Positions 42,702 through 48,933 of a stretch of 50,468 nucleotides of DNA are shown piece after piece. Under the pieces are notes generated by a model that was given only the letters and a program-made list of their open reading frames with translations, was not told the DNA's origin and did no database searches. How positions within the stretch are numbered: the stretch's first letter is position 1; each line of letters opens with the position of its first letter. The DNA is taken from the NCBI GenBank assembly GCA_964552035.1, contig CAZKFN010000006.1, forward strand, positions 1 to 50,468, in the 5' to 3' direction. The translations under genes and the position numbers were made by a program. This DNA is from CAZKFN01 sp964552035 (GTDB lineage: Bacteria > Bacteroidota > Bacteroidia > Flavobacteriales_E > Vicingaceae).

Positions 42702-43505
42702 ATGGCAGGAAATTCCTCGACTTTTGATGCGAAAAATGCTTGGGGCGGAGGCTTCTCTCCTTTTAATATCAGTTATGGAAAGATTATGTTATGGATTTTT
42801 ATCATATCCGATTCCTTAACTTTCTCAGGCTTTTTATTATCCTATGGATTTATGAGGCATAGATTTGCTGAAATTTGGCCAGACCCAGATATAGTATTTA
42901 ATCATTTCCCATTTATCAGTGGTGAACATCCTCTTCTATTCGTAGCTTTAATGACTTTTATTTTAATTATGAGTTCTGTTACTACAGTTCTTGGAGTTGA
43001 AGCAGGTAGAAGAATGGATAGGAAAAAAGTTATTTTCTGGATGTCTCTTACCATTGTTGGTGGATTAACCTTCTTAGGTTCTCAAGCTTGGGAGTGGTTT
43101 AATTTTATTACTGGTACTGAATTAGGTGCTTTGCAATTAGCTGATGGAACTATAGCACAATGGACCTCCTCGGCTAAAGAAGCATTAATGCTACCATCTG
43201 GAGTGGAAGTCGTCGGGGCTGAGGCAGCTGCACTAATACAATCTGGAGTTGAGGTATATGGAGCTAACTTAACGGTTAATGAATATGGATTGCCCTTATT
43301 TGCTAACTTCTTCTTCTTTATTACTGGATTCCACGGATTCCACGTTTCTCTTGGAGTGATGCTTAATATCGTTGCTTTTGTAAATGTGCTAAAAGGAACT
43401 TATGAAAAAAGAGGGCATTATGAAATGGTTGAAAAAGTAGGGTTGTATTGGCACTTTGTTGATTTAGTATGGGTGTTTGTATTTACATTCTTCTATTTAA
43501 TATAA
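42702..43505 (+). CDS. coxC: Cytochrome c oxidase subunit III, long form
   Basis: Membrane protein of 267 residues. It has KIMLWIFIISDSLTFSGFLLSYGFMRHR near the start, an extended soluble loop (about 150-195), FFFFITGFHGFHVSLGVMLNIV, and the subunit III end motif YWHFVDLVWVFVFTFFYLI. The loop insertion makes it longer than the preceding subunit III. It belongs to the same operon as ctaB and subunit IV. Confidence 0.92.
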   Translation: MAGNSSTFDAKNAWGGGFSPFNISYGKIMLWIFIISDSLTFSGFLLSYGFMRHRFAEIWPDPDIVFNHFPFISGEHPLLFVALMTFILIMSSVTTVLGVEAGRRMDRKKVIFWMSLTIVGGLTFLGSQAWEWFNFITGTELGALQLADGTIAQWTSSAKEALMLPSGVEVVGAEAAALIQSGVEVYGANLTVNEYGLPLFANFFFFITGFHGFHVSLGVMLNIVAFVNVLKGTYEKRGHYEMVEKVGLYWHFVDLVWVFVFTFFYLI

Positions 43506-43538
43506 TGTATAAAAAAATTAAATTTTAAATTTAAAGAT

Positions 43539-43913
43539 ATGTCAGGATTTGATAGAACAGCAGAATATGCTCTACACCACTCCGAAGAGGAGGGAGCTAA
43601 AGATAGAAAACAAACTTGGATTGTATTCTGGATTTTGCTGGGAGTAACTACCGTAGAAGTTTCTTTAGGGCTAATTTGGAAAAGTTGGGGGCTTAACTGG
43701 GAGTTTGTTAAGTGGACTTTTATTATTATGACCCTAGTTAAAGGATATTATATTGTAGCAGATTATATGCACCTTAAACACGAAGTAAAGTTTTTTAAAT
43801 ACCTTATGTCTATCCCATTTTTAGTATTGGGGATTTATTTTGTAATCTTAATATTAAATGAAGGTATTTACTTATATGAAGATGCGGATAAGTTACTAAT
43901 GATAATGTGGTAA
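43539..43913 (+). CDS. Cytochrome c oxidase subunit IV-like protein
   Basis: Small membrane protein of 124 residues with three hydrophobic helices (about 28-48, 58-78, 88-110). It resembles prokaryotic caa3/aa3 oxidase subunit IV (YYIVADYMHLKHEVKFFKYLMSIPFLVL). An N-terminal cytoplasmic stretch holds several His and Glu residues. Position after two subunit III genes supports the call. Confidence 0.88.
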   Translation: MSGFDRTAEYALHHSEEEGAKDRKQTWIVFWILLGVTTVEVSLGLIWKSWGLNWEFVKWTFIIMTLVKGYYIVADYMHLKHEVKFFKYLMSIPFLVLGIYFVILILNEGIYLYEDADKLLMIMW

Positions 43914-43920
43914 CCAAACA

Positions 43921-44589
43921 ATGAATAAAAATAAAACACAGAAGGTAGTAATATTATTTTCCATACTGTTACTGCCTTCCTTAGTTTACCTTTTCTTTAA
44001 TACTGGAGTAAATAATTTTAAAACTCTACCTATTATTGGACCTAAAATCTTAGAAGAAGGTTCTACCACCGATACTATCTATCACACCATACCGCCCTTT
44101 GAGTTTATCAATCAAAATAATGAGTTGGTTAGCAGCGAATTTTACAAAGGAAAAATATATGTAGCTGATTTCTTTTTTGCTACTTGTCCAACCATCTGCC
44201 CTAAAATGGCTGTGCACATGAGAGAATTGCAAAAACACTTTTATGATGTAAAAGATTTTAAGTTGCTCTCTATTACTGTGAACCCCGAGCACGATACCCC
44301 CGAAGTATTAAATGATTATGCCAAACAAGTGCATGCCATGGATTCAGTATGGAACTTTCTTAGTGGAGATAAAGATAAAATATACCAATTGGCCTATGAA
44401 GGATTTTTAGCCAATGCAGGACAAGATGATTTAGCACCTGGTGGATATTTACACTCTTCTAACTTATATCTAATCGATACTAAAGGCAGAATTAGAGGTA
44501 TTTTTGACGGAACTAGTACCACGGAAACTAATAACCTTAAAGATGCAATTAAAATTCTTTCAAAAGAAGAATTTGTTACCTTAAAATAA
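43921..44589 (+). CDS. sco: SCO1/SenC-family copper chaperone
   Basis: Thioredoxin-fold protein of 222 residues anchored by one N-terminal helix (about 10-26) and facing the periplasm. It delivers copper to the CuA site of cytochrome oxidase. The metal-binding CxxxC is CPTIC in FFFATCPTICPKM, and the distal conserved His lies in the GGYLHSSNLYLID region. It follows subunit IV by seven bases and precedes the DUF420 gene. Confidence 0.95.
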   Translation: MNKNKTQKVVILFSILLLPSLVYLFFNTGVNNFKTLPIIGPKILEEGSTTDTIYHTIPPFEFINQNNELVSSEFYKGKIYVADFFFATCPTICPKMAVHMRELQKHFYDVKDFKLLSITVNPEHDTPEVLNDYAKQVHAMDSVWNFLSGDKDKIYQLAYEGFLANAGQDDLAPGGYLHSSNLYLIDTKGRIRGIFDGTSTTETNNLKDAIKILSKEEFVTLK

Positions 44590-44596
44590 CAACTGA

Positions 44597-45118
44597 ATGA
44601 TTTCTAAATTTAATTATAAGCCCATTGTACTTATAATTTCTTTAATCATACCTTTTGTAATAGGGATGTTATACCTCATGCCTAAAGGCTGGGATTATAG
44701 TGAGGACATACATGTTTTCCCTAGAATTAATGCTATTATTAATGGAACAACCTTTTTTGTTTTAATTGCAGCATTTGTTGCCATTCGCAAAAAAAATGTA
44801 CACCTCCATAAAAGATTAATGATCTTAGCTTTGATTCTCTCAGCACTTTTTCTTATCTCCTATGTCATCTATCATTCCATAGCAGAATCAACTCCATATG
44901 GAGGAGAGGGTTTTGGGAAAGCTGTTTATTTATTTATTCTGTTAACCCATATTCTTCTTTCTATGGCTATTGTGCCTTTGGTTCTTATTTCTTTAAGCCG
45001 AGCACTAACTAAAAAATATGATAAACATAGAAAAATAGCTAGAATCACTCTGCCCATTTGGCTTTATGTTACCTTAACTGGAGTTATCGTTTATTTAATG
45101 ATTTCCCCTTATTATTAA
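44597..45118 (+). CDS. DUF420 membrane protein of the oxidase cluster
   Basis: Membrane protein of 173 residues with about five helices and several conserved His (RKKNVHLHKRLMI, YHSIAEST, LTHILLSMAIVPLVLI, KYDKHRKIARITLPIWLYVTLTGVIVYLM), matching DUF420. The family is regularly linked to SCO and oxidase genes; a role in oxidase assembly or heme/copper handling is assumed, not shown. Its stop overlaps the end of a minus-strand open frame (45115-45267). It is the last gene of the cluster; what follows is accessory DNA. Confidence 0.88.
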   Translation: MISKFNYKPIVLIISLIIPFVIGMLYLMPKGWDYSEDIHVFPRINAIINGTTFFVLIAAFVAIRKKNVHLHKRLMILALILSALFLISYVIYHSIAESTPYGGEGFGKAVYLFILLTHILLSMAIVPLVLISLSRALTKKYDKHRKIARITLPIWLYVTLTGVIVYLMISPYY

Positions 45119-45267
45119 TGACAGTCATATAATACTTGTTTAGTAGCTGGGTTGGACATTAGAATAAGTCGAAATTTTTCAGAATTTAAAATGTTTTTAT
45201 AAATAAACGGCCCTTGTCTGAATTGTGCATTTACTACATTTTTAAAAGACTCTTTTTGGGTGTATTT
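45115..45267 (-). pseudogene. C-terminal gene fragment without start codon
   Basis: A minus-strand frame of 50 sense codons ends with TAA at 45115-45117, overlapping the DUF420 stop. Its residues look like real protein (for example FRQGPFIYKNILNSEKFRLI, then MSNPATKQVLYDCH at the end). A stop at 45268-45270 precedes it and no ATG, GTG or TTG lies in its first half. It reads like the last 50 residues of a conserved protein whose upstream part has been lost, at the border of the accessory region. I cannot name the family. Confidence 0.4.
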
Positions 45268-45928
45268 TTATTTTTTTAGATATCTGTAAATTGTACTATC
45301 CTTTTTTAATAAATGGCTTTCCCATGAATTCGAATACCTTTAAGAAAGTGAAAACACTTTTTAAAACAAATATCCGTTACATGGGATGACCTTTGAAGGC
45401 TGAAGCACTTGTAGCGAAATAAAAGCTGCTAAAATTGAATCGACCCTTCGGTACATTTTTGGGGAATTGATTATTTAAGTGATTACAATGGAGTTAAAAT
45501 AAAAGTATTAAAACAACACCTATTATTTCTCAACCCCAAAAACACTCAGGGTCCTATATCCTGCATGGTTTTAAAAATTCTCAATTAAATAGAGGGGGCT
45601 GAGTGATTTTAACGAAGTTAAAATTGTATCGAAGCCCGACATTCTGTATAATTTCTCTTTTTTTATTTCAAAATTCGTAATCCTTAATACTTCATTGATT
45701 CTTCACAATAACCTCAAGCCTCTAATTTTAAAATTTCTAAGCTTTTCGCTTTTTTATATTTTTATAAAATACGCTGCAACTCAAACAGATAGTGAGAAGA
45801 AAAGGCAAGACAGCACAAAGATAGAAACGATTTAATGGGATTATTGATAACTTTTTTGGGGCGAAGGGGCAGGAAAGGGCTTTGACAGTGATTTGAAGCA
45901 AAAAGATGTTATTGCATTAACTTCAAAT
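45119..45928. other. 810-base stretch without an intact gene
   Basis: Apart from the fragment at 45115-45267, no convincing coding frame is seen on either strand. The sequence is AT-rich with short GC-rich islands. It contains two diverged copies of an intergenic repeat (about 45407-45462 and 45598-45640) and a small hairpin. It separates the oxidase cluster from the RHS cassettes and may be the scar of their insertion. No transposase, integrase, tRNA or att-like repeat was recognised. Confidence 0.5.
45407..45640. repeat. Pair of diverged intergenic repeats
   Basis: Two stretches share an order of elements: GCTGA followed by GCGAA or CGAAG, then TAAAATTG-A/T-ATCGA, then CCC and a TACAT or TATAA block. 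The first is near 45407-45462 (with TAAAATTGAATCGACCC), the second near 45598-45640 (with TAAAATTGTATCGAAGCCC). They resemble the short CTGAG/CGAAG-containing dispersed repeats common between Bacteroidota genes. The second copy holds a hairpin, ATTTTAAC GAA GTTAAAAT (45606-45624). Confidence 0.4.
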
Positions 45929-46510
45929 CTAATCTACTGATATAGTATCTTGCATAGTGTTTTTTACAACAGGCTTTATATCTGTGAGAAGTTTATAAGT
46001 AATTACGATTTTATTCTTCTGTTTTTTATATACTATGTCAATGCCCGAAAGCCCAAGCCTATTACTATCTGATAATAGTTTCAGATAATTCCACGAAGAA
46101 TATATCGGGGTTAGATTACTATCCAACAAATAGAACTGTCCCTTGTCTGAATATATATATTTGTCTTTTATAATACTAAGAGATGGTTTTAATTTTGGGG
46201 TTGAATGTTGTCTTATGTTGAAATTGTACAGCGTGTCAGTCAAACAGTCAATTGAAAATATTTCATTCCCATAAGCAATAAGTGTTTTTTGGTTTAATGA
46301 GTCTGTAAAGGTTGTGATTTCACAATTTGTACATATTGGCTGTTGGACAAGGATTTTATTTTCTAATGCTATTGTAAACACATTATTAGCTGTATCAATT
46401 TGCCATATTTCCCGACAATTATTTAAAAATGTAATTTCGTTGTCAATATTTTTAGCTGTACAACCAAAAAATAAAACTAAAATAATCAATATGTAAAATA
46501 CCTTTCTCAA
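45929..46510 (-). CDS. Lipoprotein following RHS cassette B; candidate immunity protein
   Basis: Protein of 193 residues with a lipoprotein signal (MRKVFYILIILVLFFGCTAKN). The mature part is predicted mostly beta, with short repeated strand-turn patterns (NNVFTIALENKILVQ, KTLIAYGNEIFSIDC, KYIYSDKGQFYLLDSN) that recall WD-like or propeller blades, and a CTNC pair. I do not recognise a family. The start lies six bases after the stop of the RHS-type gene at 46517. Its place directly behind a putative secreted metalloprotease effector suggests immunity; being a lipoprotein, it would protect in the periplasm or at the outer membrane. That role is inference. Confidence 0.7.
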   Translation of the reverse strand: MRKVFYILIILVLFFGCTAKNIDNEITFLNNCREIWQIDTANNVFTIALENKILVQQPICTNCEITTFTDSLNQKTLIAYGNEIFSIDCLTDTLYNFNIRQHSTPKLKPSLSIIKDKYIYSDKGQFYLLDSNLTPIYSSWNYLKLLSDSNRLGLSGIDIVYKKQKNKIVITYKLLTDIKPVVKNTMQDTISVD

Positions 46511-46516
46511 TTAAAA

Positions 46517-48058
46517 TTATCTTTCCAACATAAAAAGATTCGATTCACCTGAATCATAGGCTTTTCTATCTATATCAGCGTTGCTTTGATTGGGCGACCT
46601 ATATTGATTAAAATAGCCCCATCGTTCAGCATTAAAGTCATAAATTCTATTACCATTTTGCAATGTCCAACGTGGTTTATTTTGTTTGGTATATAAGCCG
46701 GGACTACTAAAATTATTCAACATCATTATATGTTGGTCGGTTGAGTTATACAACAAAGGCTTTCCGTACATTTTGAAGGCATAATCACCGATTCTCACAT
46801 GCTGTGTTTCATGTAGTAAAGTTGCACCTTCATCAACCGAGTTACCGCTACCTGTATATTGAATATTAAATCCAATATTTTCCCCTTTTCCTATTGAAGT
46901 GGTGTATTTAGACATATCCTTTCCGTCGGCAGACATTTTATCATAAGTTTTTTGACTAATAAGTGACCTACGTCCCTTTGAGCCATCAACAAATGTTTCA
47001 GTTAATCCGCTTGCAGAGTATTCAGTTCCTTCAAAAGTAGTAACAGCGTCAACAAAGTTAATATCAACATTTACATTTTCACGCTTGCCCCCAATACCAT
47101 AGCGTTTATAAAACTTCTTACCCGCTTTACTATTTTTCCATTTTTGAAAACCTTTATTTGCTTTAGTACTTGCACCTACGTTAATTGTATCCCCCAATAT
47201 ATCCGTATAGAAAATCGGATTATTTGCAAAAGTCGCGTATTGACTAATTGAAGGATTTGGTTTAGGGTCTAAGTTCCACCTACGCCCTAAACGACTGTCG
47301 TACTGCCAAAATTTGGCTGTATAGCTGTTGCCGCTGCCTGCAATCTCATCATCACGTTCCTGATTTTGGAACCCATACCTATACCCCTTCTCCAACCTCT
47401 TCGCCAGCGGTACGCTATACCCTTCAAAAATCTGGAAAACTTTTAGGTTTTGGAGTTCGATTATGTCTGCACTACCGTGAAAAATAAAAGTAAGGTTTAA
47501 AAGAATTTGGTTGTTCGTTGCTAGTGCTTGTAAATCACTTCCTTTTAAGGAGAACGTAACGACTTTATCATCTGCGGGGATAAGATTCCCTCCGTCGGGG
47601 TGAGAGGGGCTGCTTATAACTCCTAGTACACCCCCAATATGAGCAGTAACTTCTCTTTCGTGTGTACCCAACATACTCAATTCTATAACATAATCTCCAT
47701 CGCTTTCTAAACTGGGTATGATCTCCGAAAGATTAATATTCATGTTTAAATCAAAGTTTAAACCGCCGGTATGGTCTTCTATTTGCAATGCATCCACATA
47801 GTCTTGTCCGTATACATTTTGTGCGGTTTGGCAGTTAATTAAAACATTCAATCCCGGTTGTGGGTTTTGTATAATTGCTTCATAATTATTGCACTTTGAC
47901 AATAATCCACTATACAACAACTTATTTACATCTGCACTATAATCTATATTGGTATAATTTCCACTTCTGCTTTGAATTTCCATTCCGAAAGGGTAATAGT
48001 CGGTTCGGCTGGTGAGGTCGGCTTGGAAACTCATAAGTATTTGAGGGATTGATTGCAT
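46517..48058 (-). CDS. RHS-core protein B with C-terminal HExxH domain (orphan cassette)
   Basis: RHS-type protein, about 513 residues from the ATG at 48058; numbering below counts from a TTG at 48067. Order: TDYYPFGM (22-29), an unusual insert of about 190 residues, the second half of the RHS core (YRYGFQNQERDDE 229-241, RRWNLDPKP, NNPIFYTDILGD), then a unique C-terminal domain (about 295-516) with zinc-protease motif H419-E-T-Q-H423 in LLHETQH. It lacks the long YD-repeat region, so it is a displaced cassette rather than a full RHS protein. Residues 13-197 equal those of copy A. A -7 element (48065-48072) suggests expression from the ATG. The likely role is a protease toxin tip, by inference. 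Confidence 0.8.
   Translation of the reverse strand: MQSIPQILMSFQADLTSRTDYYPFGMEIQSRSGNYTNIDYSADVNKLLYSGLLSKCNNYEAIIQNPQPGLNVLINCQTAQNVYGQDYVDALQIEDHTGGLNFDLNMNINLSEIIPSLESDGDYVIELSMLGTHEREVTAHIGGVLGVISSPSHPDGGNLIPADDKVVTFSLKGSDLQALATNNQILLNLTFIFHGSADIIELQNLKVFQIFEGYSVPLAKRLEKGYRYGFQNQERDDEIAGSGNSYTAKFWQYDSRLGRRWNLDPKPNPSISQYATFANNPIFYTDILGDTINVGASTKANKGFQKWKNSKAGKKFYKRYGIGGKRENVNVDINFVDAVTTFEGTEYSASGLTETFVDGSKGRRSLISQKTYDKMSADGKDMSKYTTSIGKGENIGFNIQYTGSGNSVDEGATLLHETQHVRIGDYAFKMYGKPLLYNSTDQHIMMLNNFSSPGLYTKQNKPRWTLQNGNRIYDFNAERWGYFNQYRSPNQSNADIDRKAYDSGESNLFMLER
47474..48031 (-). repeat. 558-bp direct repeat, copy B
   Basis: Matches 49880-50437 at every base read except one (G at 48007, T at 50413 on the plus strand). 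Beyond 47474 towards lower coordinates similarity drops gradually over about 85 bp (roughly one difference every six to nine bases) and then only the protein-level RHS pattern remains. At the other end the match stops abruptly after 48031. It encodes TDYYPFGM plus most of the inserted domain. Confidence 0.93.
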
Positions 48059-48064
48059 GATAAA

Positions 48065-48072
48065 CAAATATA
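48065..48072 (-). promoter_or_regulatory. -7 element in front of RHS cassette B
   Basis: Minus-strand TATATTTG matches TAnnTTTG exactly, six bases before the ATG at 48058, outside the duplicated block. It suggests that the displaced cassette can be transcribed on its own, with a very short leader. No good -33 box is visible. Confidence 0.35.
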
Positions 48073-48156
48073 AAGAAATTAATTGATTTTTGTATTTTAT
48101 TTTTGTTTTAAAAACACGCTGTAATTTAGGTGGATTGGGGGTGAAAAGGAAAAAGA

Positions 48157-48262
48157 GAGAAAACAGACGGAACGCTAAGAGCCACAGGGGTTTAAGAGCA
48201 AAGCCCTAATTGTGGAAAACTTTTTGGGATTACAGGGGAAGGAAAGAGAAAAGCGGACGGAA
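48157..48262. repeat. Imperfect 17-base direct repeats between the cassettes
   Basis: GAGAAAACAGACGGAA (48157-48172) recurs as GAGAAAAGCGGACGGAA (48246-48262), both within purine-rich sequence, in the gap between lipoprotein A and RHS cassette B. The repeat may mark a recombination or insertion joint, or may be chance in purine-rich DNA. Confidence 0.3.
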
Positions 48263-48267
48263 TGTAT

Positions 48268-48933
48268 TCAATGTATTTCTCCAAAACCCGATAAATACGT
48301 TTTATACTTTTTATTTTTATTTCCTTTTTTCATTGGTAGAAACTCAAAACCGTTGATTGTTCTAAAATATTCGTTTGCTTCTTCATCAAAGGGTAATAAA
48401 TAATTATCTTGCATTAACAAGGGGTAATTATCAAAGTATATTCTTCTGCCATGTCTTTGGTCCATTTCAAAATAGCAACTATTTATTGTGTCCGTATGCC
48501 AAATTAGTTTTCTTGGCATACCAAAAATAGAAAAGTTTAAAACATACCCCTTTTTAAATTCAATATTATTTATTTTTACTTCATTATTTATTGTATCAAT
48601 TTTACTTGTTGCTTTTCTAATCAAACACCCTCCTGAGTCATAAATTTCAATCCATGAAACAAAATCAAAGTAATAATTATTCTCTTGATATTCATTAATT
48701 TTTAAAATAGTGACCACAGGAATAATAGAATTAAGGAAAACGGTATCGTTTTTTACACTATAAGTTCCGCTATCTATCCCACAGTTCCAATAGTGAAAGC
48801 TAAATAAACTGTCTTCACTATAAAGTTTGAGCTTTCCAAAATTACTAACACTATAATACTCCTGTGAACAAGCGTTAAAGCAAAAGACTAAGTGAAACAA
48901 AACTAATAAACGTATATTATTTTTTCGGGTCAT
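48268..48933 (-). CDS. Lipoprotein following RHS protein A; candidate immunity protein
   Basis: Protein of 221 residues with a lipoprotein signal (MTRKNNIRLLVLFHLVFCFNACSQE). The mature part is rich in predicted beta strands and aromatic residues (FHYWNCGIDSGTYSVKNDTVFLN, NYYFDFVSWIEIYDSGGCLI). I do not recognise the family, and it does not resemble the lipoprotein behind cassette B. Its start overlaps the RHS-A stop by 17 bases, so translation is coupled. Coupling of a secreted-effector gene to a small, unrelated downstream gene is typical of toxin-immunity pairs; envelope location would mean protection outside the cytoplasm. Function is inferred. Confidence 0.72.
   Translation of the reverse strand: MTRKNNIRLLVLFHLVFCFNACSQEYYSVSNFGKLKLYSEDSLFSFHYWNCGIDSGTYSVKNDTVFLNSIIPVVTILKINEYQENNYYFDFVSWIEIYDSGGCLIRKATSKIDTINNEVKINNIEFKKGYVLNFSIFGMPRKLIWHTDTINSCYFEMDQRHGRRIYFDNYPLLMQDNYLLPFDEEANEYFRTINGFEFLPMKKGNKNKKYKTYLSGFGEIH

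Noticed and set aside
45119..45928. tRNA gene, att site or transposase in the gene-free stretch
   Set aside because: No cloverleaf, no direct repeat matching a tRNA end, and no transposase or integrase motif was found on either strand.
45211..46152. CCCTTGTCTGAAT occurs at 45211-45223 and again at 46140-46152
   Set aside because: Only 13 bases match, flanks do not, and the second copy is inside a coding region; most likely chance.
48212..48403. Plus-strand frame of 63 codons overlapping the end of lipoprotein A
   Set aside because: It lies mostly opposite coding sequence, shows no recognisable domain, and has no promoter element.
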